47,597 bases of DNA, taken from the NCBI GenBank assembly GCA_900315315.1, contig OMYT01000023.1, forward strand, positions 52,405 through 100,001. Direction: 5' to 3'. The notes below the pieces were generated by a model, which saw only the letters and a program-made list of their open reading frames with translations, had not been told where the DNA came from and did no database searches. Positions 39,755-47,597 of this stretch are shown here, piece by piece. The position numbers were made by a program, and so were the translations under genes. Source of the stretch: an uncultured Eubacteriales bacterium. Its GTDB lineage: Bacteria > Bacillota > Clostridia > Christensenellales > Aristaeellaceae. Positions within the stretch are counted from its first letter, which is position 1. Every line of letters starts with the position of its first letter.

Positions 39755-41679
39755 GCCGGCTCGTCCTCGGTCACCAGGAAGGACGGCTCCGTCGCTTCGT
39801 CCGTTGCTTCGGTCTCACCCTCCGGGGCGGGGGTGTTTGCCGGCTCCGGCGTGCTTTCCGCTTCCGGGTCCGGCGTCGCCGGGTAGGCCTCGATTCCCGC
39901 GCCTTCGCAGGCGGCCAGGTACAGCGTTTCGATATCCTTGTACTTTTTCCGCAGTGCCTTCCGGTCCAGCGGCTGCAGCAGCGTCACGGCCGTTTCGAAC
40001 TCTTCCTGCTTCACGGCGGCCTTCGCCTTCTGGTAGGAAGCTTCCGTCCGAAGGGCTCCGGCATTCGCATAGTCGTCCGGCACGCCCTCCAGCAGTTCCA
40101 GCGCCAGCGTGTATTCCAGGCTGTTCACCGCGTCCTCCGCCAGCTTCACGCGGCAGTCCCGGTCCTTTTCCGCGCATTCTTCGTTGTCCGGCAGTGCGGC
40201 GTACAGGGCATGTGCGCCCCGCAGGTCGCCCGCTTCATACAGGGCGTCCGCCTGCTTTAGCGTGATACCGGCAGTCCGTTCCGCCGCGTCGCCCCATTCG
40301 CCGGCCATCAGGAACTCGGCTGCCGCGCCTTCCAGATCCCCGGCCTCCTCCAGCGCCGCCGCTTTCCGGTAGTGGCACTGCAAGGTCAGGCTCCGGCTGT
40401 CCCGATAGTCCGGAATCCGGCTCAGCAGCTCGATCGCCCCGTCCCAGTCCTCCGCCGCCATGCGCGCCTCGGCGGGCCGGTACAGGCATTCCGCCGCCAG
40501 GTCGCCCGTGCCCGGCAGGTCTGTCAGCTCCAGGAAGATCGCCCGTGCGGCTTCATATTCGCCTCTCTCCAGCAGGTCCTTCGCTTCCGCCATGCGGCAG
40601 TCGCGCAGGATGGCCTCCCGGTCCCCAGTGCCTTCCGGTACCTGGCGCAGCGCCTCTTCCGCGGCTTTCCGCTCGCCCCGGGCCAGCAGCAGCCGCGCCC
40701 GGGCCAGGTCGGTTTCGTTCGCCTTCTGCAGGGCTTCCGGGTTGTCCGGGAGCGCGCGCAGCAGCGCGGCCGCTTCCGCCATTTCCTCCGGCGTGCGGCT
40801 CTCGTCCGCCTTGTCCCGCGCGGAGATCCAGTCGCATTCGGCGATCATCCTGTCCGCCCCGCCGAAAGTCCCGAGGGATTCGAACACTTTTTTCGCCCCT
40901 TCGGCGTCCCCGCTGTCCAGCGCCCGGCGCCCGGCCAGCAGCCGCAGCCCCGGCGCCGCGCCGAAGCGGATCCCCGCGCACAGGGCAACCGCCAGCGCCA
41001 GGCAGATCCCGATCCGGATCCGCCGCTTCCGCCGGGTCTGGGCCTTTTCGTATTCCTCTTCCCGCAGCCGCTGCAGGCGGATCGTATCCTCCCGCATGCT
41101 CCGGCTGTTCAGGTCCAGCTGTTTTTCCCGCATGCTCACCGTGGCTTCCACCGCCTCCGGGTTGCAGCTGGCGAAAATTGCGTCCCGCGCCCGTCCGCAG
41201 CGGACGCACACCGTTTCCTCTTCCGGGTTCGGCCGCCCGCATACGCAGATCCACAGGCCGTTTTCCATCACCGGGAAGCCGACCGCGGTCTCCCCGGCCA
41301 CATACTGCAGGTTCGTCAGCGCCCGGCTCATCGGCAGGGCGTTCGGCGTGTATTCGACGGCGTTCGCCGGGTTCCGGCGCCATACCTCGTTGTCCCGGAA
41401 CCATACTTTTTCGATGCTCGCTTCCGCCGCGCACACGCCCGCCGCCGTGCAGGGCACCGTCATCATGAAGGTCGAGTGCGGCCGGCCGTTCAGGGCGCGC
41501 CCGCGGAAGGAGACCTTCTCCAGTTCCGCCCCGTGTTTGTCCAGCAGGCGCAGCGCCACCTCGGCCGAGACGATGACCCGGTCGCTCAGGTTGAACAGCG
41601 TCAGCGCGGCGGCCGGCACCTCCTCGGTCGGCAGCACCGTGCCGAACACTTCCGCCGGACAGGTTAAGTCAATGAACAT
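39751..41679 (-). CDS. Zinc-ribbon/TPR single-pass membrane protein
   Basis: 642 residues. An N-terminal beta-rich region (1-150) is followed by a CVCGRPNPEEETVCVRCG zinc ribbon (about 155), a helical stretch, one transmembrane helix (IGICLALAVALCAGIRFG, about 225), and a long extracytoplasmic array of TPR-like helical repeats (about 245-590, Ala/Leu/Glu-rich), ending in a Glu/Thr/Pro tail. GGAAGGAACG precedes the ATG. Middle gene of a three-gene operon. Function unknown; likely an envelope scaffold. Confidence 0.75.
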   Translation of the reverse strand: MFIDLTCPAEVFGTVLPTEEVPAAALTLFNLSDRVIVSAEVALRLLDKHGAELEKVSFRGRALNGRPHSTFMMTVPCTAAGVCAAEASIEKVWFRDNEVWRRNPANAVEYTPNALPMSRALTNLQYVAGETAVGFPVMENGLWICVCGRPNPEEETVCVRCGRARDAIFASCNPEAVEATVSMREKQLDLNSRSMREDTIRLQRLREEEYEKAQTRRKRRIRIGICLALAVALCAGIRFGAAPGLRLLAGRRALDSGDAEGAKKVFESLGTFGGADRMIAECDWISARDKADESRTPEEMAEAAALLRALPDNPEALQKANETDLARARLLLARGERKAAEEALRQVPEGTGDREAILRDCRMAEAKDLLERGEYEAARAIFLELTDLPGTGDLAAECLYRPAEARMAAEDWDGAIELLSRIPDYRDSRSLTLQCHYRKAAALEEAGDLEGAAAEFLMAGEWGDAAERTAGITLKQADALYEAGDLRGAHALYAALPDNEECAEKDRDCRVKLAEDAVNSLEYTLALELLEGVPDDYANAGALRTEASYQKAKAAVKQEEFETAVTLLQPLDRKALRKKYKDIETLYLAACEGAGIEAYPATPDPEAESTPEPANTPAPEGETEATDEATEPSFLVTEDEPA

Positions 41680-41695
41680 ACGTCGTTCCTTCCGC

Positions 41696-42868
41696 TCAAA
41701 CCGTGTGCAGGATGATTTCCTTCAGCTGGTTCTGTTCGTATTTCAGCAGCAGTTCCACCCGCGTGCCGTCCGCCTCCGTCCCGTAGCGCAGGGAGGCTTC
41801 CCCGGCGGAGTAGTCGAAGGAAGCCAGGCCGAATTCGCCGCTCTTCTCCGTGCCGTAGAGGACCTCCGTCATTTCTTCGGTCATCTCGTTTCCTTCGCTG
41901 CGGAAGCGGCAGTAGTCGTCGCTCATCAGGTCGCCCAGCCGCACGGCCCGCGGGCCTTCCGCGTCGGGGTCCAGGATCGTGTAGCTCAGGATCTTCGCGT
42001 TCCCGCCGTCCCGTTCGCAGGTGAACACCGCTTCAAAGCCGTCCCCGTCACACCGCATCAGCCAGGTGCCGTCCTCGTTGTCGATCAGTTCCTTTTCCGC
42101 CTCGCCGGGCAGGGTTTCCGGGGTCAGCTCCGTGTAGCGGATCCCGCTGAAGCTCAGGTCTTCCGCGCTGAAGGCGGTCAGGTCGGTTCCGACCCGGCTG
42201 TTCGGCACCATGCGGTACTCCGTTTCCGTGCCCAGGGCCTTCAGGCCCGTCAGCGTGTCTTCCGCCTGCTGCGCGTCGACGGTGGCGGAGGGGTTCAGCC
42301 CGTCCACCCGGATCGCCGTCACCAGGCTGTTCAGCAGGCTGTAGGTCACGGATACATCCCGGTATTCGTCCCCGTTTTTAATCATCTCGCCGTATTTCAC
42401 CGCCGTCAGCCGCTGCCCGTCCCGCAGCGTCGTGCCGTAGAGGAAGCCGCCGTCCGCGTTTTCCGTCAGGTACAGCAGGGCCTGCTCCCAGGTGCCTCCC
42501 AACGTCCGGTTGTCCAGCCGGAAAGCAGCCAGCAGGTCTACCCGGTGGGTGTCGATCCCCGTGCCGCGGAACACCGGCCCCTCGCTGTCTTCAAACACCA
42601 GCGTGTTCACCGGGGTTTCCGCCGTCAGCGTTTCTCCCTCGGCGTAGATCTCCGCCACTTCGTATTGGAACAGGGTTCCGTCCTCGCTCCGGGCGGCCTC
42701 GTCCGTCGGGTCGTTCAGCAGCGTTTCCGCGGCGGCCTGCTCCCGCACGGTGGCCAGCAGCCCTTCCAGCTCCGCCGCGGTCACGGCTTCCGGCCCGCCT
42801 TCCGCGAAGGCGGCAGCACAAAGCCCCAGCGTGGCGGCGATCAGCAGACAAAGCATTTTTTTGAACAT
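41696..42868 (-). CDS. Exported protein of unknown function
   Basis: 390 residues from ATG 42868 (CGAGGAGGACTGC upstream). Signal peptide MFKKMLCLLIAATLGLCAAA, cleavage probably after AFA; no clear lipobox. Acidic mature chain with many short beta motifs; no family recognised. First gene of the operon leading to the zinc-ribbon/TPR protein (16 bp gap) and acyltransferase. Confidence 0.75.
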   Translation of the reverse strand: MFKKMLCLLIAATLGLCAAAFAEGGPEAVTAAELEGLLATVREQAAAETLLNDPTDEAARSEDGTLFQYEVAEIYAEGETLTAETPVNTLVFEDSEGPVFRGTGIDTHRVDLLAAFRLDNRTLGGTWEQALLYLTENADGGFLYGTTLRDGQRLTAVKYGEMIKNGDEYRDVSVTYSLLNSLVTAIRVDGLNPSATVDAQQAEDTLTGLKALGTETEYRMVPNSRVGTDLTAFSAEDLSFSGIRYTELTPETLPGEAEKELIDNEDGTWLMRCDGDGFEAVFTCERDGGNAKILSYTILDPDAEGPRAVRLGDLMSDDYCRFRSEGNEMTEEMTEVLYGTEKSGEFGLASFDYSAGEASLRYGTEADGTRVELLLKYEQNQLKEIILHTV

Positions 42869-42928
42869 CTTGCAGTCCTCCTCGATTCCGGCGGATCCCG
42901 TTTCTCTCCGAATGGGTATATTCAAAAC

Positions 42929-42958
42929 ATTATAGCACAATCCCCATCATCATGACAA
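42929..42958 (-). promoter_or_regulatory. Promoter of the three-gene envelope operon
   Basis: Minus strand: TTGTCA (42958-42953), 18 bp, TATAAT (42934-42929), about 60 bp before the ATG. Confidence 0.7.
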
Positions 42959-43049
42959 GCCAAACCCTTGCCCCACAACATCTGGGGGTTTTCATCCGCG
43001 CTGCAAACTGGTACAATAAATATACAATCAACCGAATACTTTTCCCCCT

Positions 43050-43080
43050 CGTGTCATCCCGAGCGCAGTCGAGGGATCCC
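43050..43080. repeat. GTCATCCCGAGCGCAGTCGAG-type repeat remnant
   Basis: CATCCCGAGCGCAGTCGAGG with GGATCC following is a sequence type I recall as widely dispersed between genes in many bacterial genomes. ATCCC/GGGAT ends form a small palindrome. A shorter relative (CATCCCGACTCACTTC) sits at 33279. Confidence 0.55.
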
Positions 43081-43111
43081 CATCTACATCCCCCCTAAAG
43101 GAGTCTCCCCC

Positions 43112-44032
43112 ATGAAGAAAAGAATCCTATGTCTGTCGGCAGCTTTGCTGCTTGCTTTCCCTCTCTTGCCCACCATTGCCGAAACAACCCCCTGTGAGCA
43201 TTATCCGGGCCAGGTGGTGTACGAAGAGCTTGAGGAGGTCAACCGGGTTGACCCGCAGATCGGCGTGGACGGCTGGGTGGAGCTGGCCTGCCCGGAATGC
43301 GGCCAGGTCGTGGAGACCGAGATCCTCCTGGCCCTGGTGCCGGAGGCGGATCACCCGGCTGCCTCAGACGATGAAACCGTGTCGGAAGCAGTGATTCAGT
43401 CGGATCCGGAACCGGTGGATGACCCAGAACCTGTTGAGGATCCGGCCCCTGTTGAAGACCCGGCCCCTGTCGAGGACCCGGTACCCGTTGCGGATCCGGA
43501 ACCGGTTGCGGAACCGGATGAGCCTGCCCGGTCGGAGACGCCCGTGAAAACGGAGACCGCGGCGGAGCCAGCAGCGAAATCGGAGGCGCCCGCGCAGTCG
43601 GAGGATCCCCTGAAGTCAGAGACGGATGCCAAAACGGAAGCGTCTGTGCAGAGCGAGAAACCGCTTCCACAGGCCGGCGAGACCGGAACGGCCGCGGCGG
43701 ACGGGAACGGCGCGAAGCAGCAGAAGACGAAGGAAGAACCGCCAAAGGCGCAGGACGTGACCGCGAATGTTGCGCCGCAGCAGCAACAGACCGGCGGAAC
43801 CGCGGACGGAGGAGACACCACCGGCGCTGCCCGCAAGAAAACGACGACCACCACCACCCGGGTCAGCACCGGCAGCAAGGAAGAAACCCCTGCGGAGGAG
43901 AACAAAAAGATCCGGACCTTCCCATACCGCCGGATCAAAATGAAACCCAGGCCGGGCATCCGGGCCGAGGCGGCCGGTATTCTCCTCTGGCCGGTCTACG
44001 GCACCCCCTTCCAGAGCCTCTATAACGACTGA
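43112..44032 (+). CDS. Exported acidic repeat protein
   Basis: 306 residues from ATG 43112 (AAAGGAG upstream). A signal peptide (MKKRILCLSAALLLAFPLLP) is followed by a short segment with CEHYPG and CPECGQ (possible zinc or disulfide), then a low-complexity DPxPVE hexamer array (about 100-145) and Ser/Glu/Lys/Thr-rich linkers. The end is basic (RRIKMKPRPGIRAEA). Extended surface or wall-spanning protein; no enzyme domain seen. Confidence 0.75.
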   Translation: MKKRILCLSAALLLAFPLLPTIAETTPCEHYPGQVVYEELEEVNRVDPQIGVDGWVELACPECGQVVETEILLALVPEADHPAASDDETVSEAVIQSDPEPVDDPEPVEDPAPVEDPAPVEDPVPVADPEPVAEPDEPARSETPVKTETAAEPAAKSEAPAQSEDPLKSETDAKTEASVQSEKPLPQAGETGTAAADGNGAKQQKTKEEPPKAQDVTANVAPQQQQTGGTADGGDTTGAARKKTTTTTTRVSTGSKEETPAEENKKIRTFPYRRIKMKPRPGIRAEAAGILLWPVYGTPFQSLYND

Positions 44033-44069
44033 ACAGAAGCGCCTGATATCTGTAAATACCCCAATGAAA

Positions 44070-44096
44070 ATGGAGAGCAATCAATTTGCTCTCCAT
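44070..44096 (-). terminator. Terminator of rny
   Basis: ATGGAGAGCAA / TTGCTCTCCAT, 5-base loop, TTTTCATT on the minus side; lies between convergent genes. Confidence 0.8.
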
Positions 44097-44120
44097 AATT
44101 ACGCTTACAGCTCCAATTTA

Positions 44121-45683
44121 TTACTTCGCGTACTCTGTGCTCCGCGTTTCCCGGATTACGTTCACCCGGATCTGCCCCGGATACTCCATCTGCTCCTCAA
44201 TGCGCTTGGCGATTTCCTTCGCCAGCACCTTGATGCCTTCGTCCGTGACGTCATCCGGCTTCACCATGATGCGCACTTCGCGGCCGCTCTGGATCGCGTA
44301 GCATTTCTCCACGCCGTCAAAGCTGTTGGCAATCTCTTCCAGCTTCTCAAGCCGCTTGATATAGTTCTCCAGGCTCTCGCGGCGGGCGCCGGGCCGGGCG
44401 GCGGAAATCGCGTCCGCGGCCTGCACCAGCACCGCCTCGACGGTCTGGGGTTCCACGTCGTTGTGGTGGGCCATGATGCAGTGCACCACGTCGTTGTTCT
44501 CGTGATACTTCCGGGCCAGTTCCGCGCCCAGGGTCACGTGGGTGCCTTCGCTCTCGTGATCGACTGCCTTGCCGATGTCATGCAGCAGGCCTGCGCGCTT
44601 TGCCAGCTGGACGTCCGCGCCCAGCTCCGCCGCCATCAGGCCTGCCAGGTGGCTCACCTCGATGGAGTGCTTCAGCACGTTCTGGCCGTAGCTCGTGCGG
44701 TACCGCAGGCGGCCCAGCAGCTTCACCAGCTCGTGGTGGATGCCGTGCTGGTTGGTTTCGAACACGGCGTTCTCGCCGGCCTCGCGGATCTGGTTGTCAA
44801 CCTCTTTCCGGGCCTTCTCGACCATTTCCTCGATGCGGGCCGGATGGATCCGCCCGTCCATGATCAGCTTCTCGACGGCGATGCGCGCCACCTCGCGGCG
44901 CACCGGGTCGAACGCGGAAACGATGACCGCTTCGGGCGTGTCGTCGATGATCAGATCCACGCCGGTGGCGGTTTCAAGGGCCCGGATGTTCCGGCCTTCG
45001 CGCCCGATGATCCGGCCCTTCATGTCGTCGTTGGGCAGGGAGATCACGCTGACCGTGGTTTCGGCCACGTGGTCCGCTGCGCATTTCTGGATGGCCAGGG
45101 CGATGATGTTCCGGGCTTTCTTTTCGCCCTCTTCCTTCGCCTGGGTTTCGATTTCGCGCACGGAGGCGGCGGCGTCATGGAAGGCTTCCTTCTGCACCCG
45201 GTCGATCACGATCTGCTTTGCTTCGTCCTTGGTCAGGCTGGCGATGCGCTCCAGTTCGGTCAGCTGCTTCGCCTTCAGTTCGTCCAGCTCGGCTTCCTTT
45301 TTGGTCAGCTCGGCCGCTTTGTTGTTCAGGGCCTCTTCCCGGGTCTCCAGGTTGTCGGCCTTCTTGTCGAGGGTTTCTTCCCGCTGGATCAGGCGGCGTT
45401 CGTTCTTCTGGATTTCGTTGCGGCGTTCCCGCATCTCCCTTTCGTTTTCCGCCCGCTCCCGGTCGTTTTCTGCCTTGGCCTTCAGGATTTCCTCCTTGGC
45501 TTCCAGCACTTTTTCCTTCTTGTAGTCTTCCGCTTTCCGGACCGCGTCGTCATACAGCCGCTTGGCGTATTCTTCGGTCCGGTCGATTTTCTTTTCCGTG
45601 TAGTTCTTCCGGTAGGTATACCCCACGAGGCCGCCGATCAGGCAGGCGGCGAACGCGATAATGACGGTGATAATCGGACTCAT
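44121..45683 (-). CDS. rny: Ribonuclease Y
   Basis: 520 residues from ATG 45683 (AAAGGGAGGGAATC upstream). Membrane-anchored endoribonuclease that starts mRNA decay. N-terminal transmembrane helix ([19 protein letters not shown]), a long Glu/Lys-rich coiled coil (about 25-190), KH domain ([17 protein letters not shown], about 210-270) and HD domain with [10 protein letters not shown] (about 350-360) and IMAHH. Length and order match the family. Confidence 0.97.
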   Translation of the reverse strand: MSPIITVIIAFAACLIGGLVGYTYRKNYTEKKIDRTEEYAKRLYDDAVRKAEDYKKEKVLEAKEEILKAKAENDRERAENEREMRERRNEIQKNERRLIQREETLDKKADNLETREEALNNKAAELTKKEAELDELKAKQLTELERIASLTKDEAKQIVIDRVQKEAFHDAAASVREIETQAKEEGEKKARNIIALAIQKCAADHVAETTVSVISLPNDDMKGRIIGREGRNIRALETATGVDLIIDDTPEAVIVSAFDPVRREVARIAVEKLIMDGRIHPARIEEMVEKARKEVDNQIREAGENAVFETNQHGIHHELVKLLGRLRYRTSYGQNVLKHSIEVSHLAGLMAAELGADVQLAKRAGLLHDIGKAVDHESEGTHVTLGAELARKYHENNDVVHCIMAHHNDVEPQTVEAVLVQAADAISAARPGARRESLENYIKRLEKLEEIANSFDGVEKCYAIQSGREVRIMVKPDDVTDEGIKVLAKEIAKRIEEQMEYPGQIRVNVIRETRSTEYAK

Positions 45684-45734
45684 GATTCCCTCCCTTTCGT
45701 TTACTCTCATTTACATTCTCAGGCATCGGCATGC

Positions 45735-45944
45735 AAAAAACCGTACGAAAACAAACGCTTCGCACGGCTGTACGCTGCTTCGACCGAGGGATCCCGGTGT
45801 CGTAACAATCTGAAAATATGCGGTTTACCCAAAGGGCATCCACGTACGTAAACAGATCGCGGAAAGGCTCCGCGTTGGGACTTTTGGGGGACACTCTATC
45901 GATAACAGCAGGCGGGTTCCATTGAAAAACCCGCACAGCCGAAC
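45735..45944 (-). ncRNA. Candidate structured small RNA upstream of rny
   Basis: About 210 bases between a consensus promoter and an intrinsic terminator, ending roughly 50 bp before rny. Nested pairing is visible on the minus strand: CGGCTGTGCG with CGTACAGCCG close to the ends, then CTGCT with AGCAG, then GTGTC with GACAC. These enclose hairpins CGCGGA/TCCGCG and ATCTG(GTTTAC...GTAAAC)CAGAT. The 3' end is CCGTGCGAA / TTCGTACGG plus TTTTTT. It is not recognisable to me as tmRNA, SRP RNA, RNase P or a known riboswitch; 6S-like size but more branched. It could also be an attenuating leader of rny. Confidence 0.5.
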
Positions 45945-45950
45945 AAAACA

Positions 45951-45979
45951 ATGATACAGGCAATGAGGACTTTTGTCAA
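45951..45979 (-). promoter_or_regulatory. Promoter of the candidate small RNA/rny
   Basis: Minus strand: TTGACA (45979-45974), 17 bp, TATCAT (45956-45951). Confidence 0.75.
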
Positions 45980-46012
45980 TGTTTTGTAACAAATGTTTGT
46001 TTGAGTAGTTTA

Positions 46013-47597
46013 TTATTCCTGTTCAATATCAAGGATGATTTTATTACAACCGTCAAATGCGTTTTCAGCTATCCAGGTTACGTTCTTCGGGATAAGAACG
46101 TATCTGAGATTTTTACTGTCTGCAAAGGCCTTTGGACCGATTTCCCGACAGTTTTCCGGGATAATGACAGCTTCGCTGACGATTCCGGCAAAAGCCTCTT
46201 CCTCTATGACCTCCAGACCGGAGGGCAGATTCAGGACATTCATATCTTTCAGGGCAGCAATAACGAAACTATCCTGTTCGTCGAATTCATGGATACCAAG
46301 CTCATCATGAAAGACGATTGCGCAACGGGAACAGGTCCAGTATTCCGAATTGCCGGGTTCCGTGTAAGTGGGACTTTTTTTATCGATTTTAGTCAGTTCA
46401 TGACCCAGAGCAGATGCGACTCTGGTTTCCGAGGCGTCACAATAGGAACAATAACGTATTTCTTCCCCGTCCTCCAGGCAGGTAGGGGCGGTTGTCTGAA
46501 TCCATTCGCCGAATGGATGGTTAATGGTGTTCATGGTTTGAATTTCTGTGGTATCACAACGGGAACATTTTCGGGTTTCTTTCCCTACAGAAGTACATGT
46601 TGGTTCAATTATGACAGTCCATTCACCGTAATCGTGACCCAGTGCATCTATTGAAGCAGTAGTCCTGCTGAATTCATCACCGCAGACGGAACAATAAACA
46701 ATATTAATCTTACTGCCCGCGATGGTACAGGTAGCATCAGTAATGGTTTTTTCCACGGGTTTGCTGGGTGTATGCTGCCCTGTAGGTGGGCTTACTACCT
46801 TGGTTGAATAGTCGCAGTGATAACGTTTGCACGTGTCGTAACTCTCCCAGCCGGCAGCAATACAAGTTGGCGGCTGAGAATCATGATGTTCAATATCATG
46901 TCCCAAAGCGTCCACGGGCAGGGTTTCTGTTGCGAGGCATCGCGAACACGTATGAATCTTCTCACCTGGTTCGGTACATGTCGGTTTGATGGAAATGGAC
47001 CATTCACCGAAATCGTGGCCCAGTGCGGGGAGTTCGACCTTGGTGGTATAGTCGCAGTCCCGGCGTTTGCACGTGTCGTAACTCTCCCATCCGGCAGAGG
47101 TACAGGTTGCCAGCTGGGAATCATGATGTTCAATATCATGACCCAAAGCGTTCACGAGCAGGGTTTCTGTTGCGAGGCATCGCGAACACGTATGAATCTT
47201 CTCACCTGGTTTTTGCACGTGTTGTAACTCTCCCAACCGACAGAGGTACAGGTTGCCGGCTGGGAATCATGATGTTCAATATTGTGACCCAAAGCGTCCA
47301 CGGGCAGGGTTTCTGTTGCGAGGCATCGCGAACACGTATGAATCTTCTCACCTGGTTCGGTACATGTCGGTTCGGCGGTAACGGACCAATCACCGAAATC
47401 GTGGCCCAGTGCGGGGAGTTCGACCTTGGTGGTATAGTCGCAGTCCCGGCGTTTACACGTGTCGTAGCCCTCCCAGCCGACAGAAGTACAGGTTGCCGGC
47501 TGGGAATCATGATGTTCAATATCATGACCCAAAGCGTTCACGAGCAGGGTTTCTGTTGCGAGGCATCGCGAACACGTATGAATCTTCTCACCTGGTT
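46013..47597 (-). pseudogene. Cys-rich repeat/BspA-type surface protein, frameshifted, N-terminus outside
   Basis: Minus-strand coding runs in from the window edge. It consists of about 80-residue modules with paired Cys (HTCSRCLATETL, LGHDIEHHDSQ, CTSVGWESYDTCK, TTKVELPALGHDF) and ends in BspA-like leucine-rich repeats (LEVIEEEAFAGIVS, IGPKAFADS, IAENAFDGC). Such proteins are surface adhesins or wall proteins of Clostridia. Near 47214 a 94-base deletion in one repeat unit shifts the frame, so the first frame stops at 47152 and the rest continues in another frame. True mutation or assembly collapse. Confidence 0.75.
46880..47597 (-). repeat. 240 bp tandem repeats within the surface-protein gene
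   Basis: The marker GTTCAAT occurs at 46888, 47128, 47274 and 47514. The spacings are 240, 146 and 240, so one unit lacks 94 bp. The junction reads CACCTGGTT joined to TTTGCACGTG. 240 bases equal 80 codons, so full units keep frame. Confidence 0.9.

Noticed and set aside
40372-42955. Long plus-strand frames over the TPR and exported-protein genes
   Set aside because: Arg/Pro/Ser-rich antisense shadows; the minus-strand genes have signal peptide, membrane helix and ribosome sites.
1-47597. CRISPR array
   Set aside because: No series of short regularly spaced direct repeats; the only regular repeats are the 240 bp coding units at the right edge.
1-47597. tRNA or rRNA genes
   Set aside because: No cloverleaf with T-loop consensus or rRNA signature noticed on either strand; the element target is gap, not a tRNA gene.

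Overview
The window reads as a GC-rich Clostridia-type chromosome (Bacillota, probably a gut or rumen anaerobe) interrupted by one much more AT-rich integrated element. The host assignment is inference. It rests on RNase Y, RadA, a heterodimeric ABC exporter, SH3/peptidoglycan-binding surface proteins, BspA-type repeats with Cys-rich modules, strong GGAGG ribosome binding sites and sigma-A-type promoters with 16-18 bp spacers.

Left flank (1-2.7 kb): a partial FucI/AraA-like sugar isomerase on the minus strand, divergent from gap (glyceraldehyde-3-phosphate dehydrogenase). An element of about 22.7 kb (2588-25409) is integrated into the 3' end of gap. A 99 bp direct repeat with 97 matches, covering the last codons and stop of gap, lies at both ends. 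The two differences are silent, so gap stays intact on the left, while the original gap tail and the native gap terminator now lie 22.7 kb downstream.

Element, left part (2.8-14.3 kb, mostly plus strand): a XerD-like tyrosine recombinase next to attL; tandem families of small proteins sharing an A/G-rich leader with the core CAGAAAGG; an SF2 helicase-like protein; a zinc-ribbon membrane protein and a zinc-ribbon/PASTA-like protein; an XRE repressor with a divergent, operator-rich control region; an ArdC-type antirestriction protein; a RadC-like JAMM protein; and a small serine recombinase.

Element, right part (14.3-25.3 kb): on the minus strand, a complete DNA phosphorothioation module, dndB-dndC-dndD-dndE-dndA, tightly coupled by ATGA overlaps. 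Upstream of it is a separately promoted AIPR/DndB-like protein with a DGGHN motif. No dndFGH restriction genes, sspE-like partner, relaxase, conjugation genes or recognisable excisionase are visible. The right end carries small genes, a nonsense-interrupted HTH ORF, a degraded paralogue and a WYL-domain regulator. Two strong palindromic promoter/operator regions control the two dnd-region transcription units.

Right flank (25.4-47.6 kb): heterodimeric ABC exporter; radA; a secreted five-SH3-domain protein; leuS with unusual signature motifs; a GT2 glycosyltransferase; an AraC-type regulator; a three-gene envelope operon (exported protein, zinc-ribbon/TPR membrane protein, acyltransferase); an exported acidic-repeat protein; rny, preceded by a probable structured small RNA with its own promoter and terminator; and a surface-protein gene with 240 bp repeats broken by a 94 bp out-of-frame deletion at the window edge.
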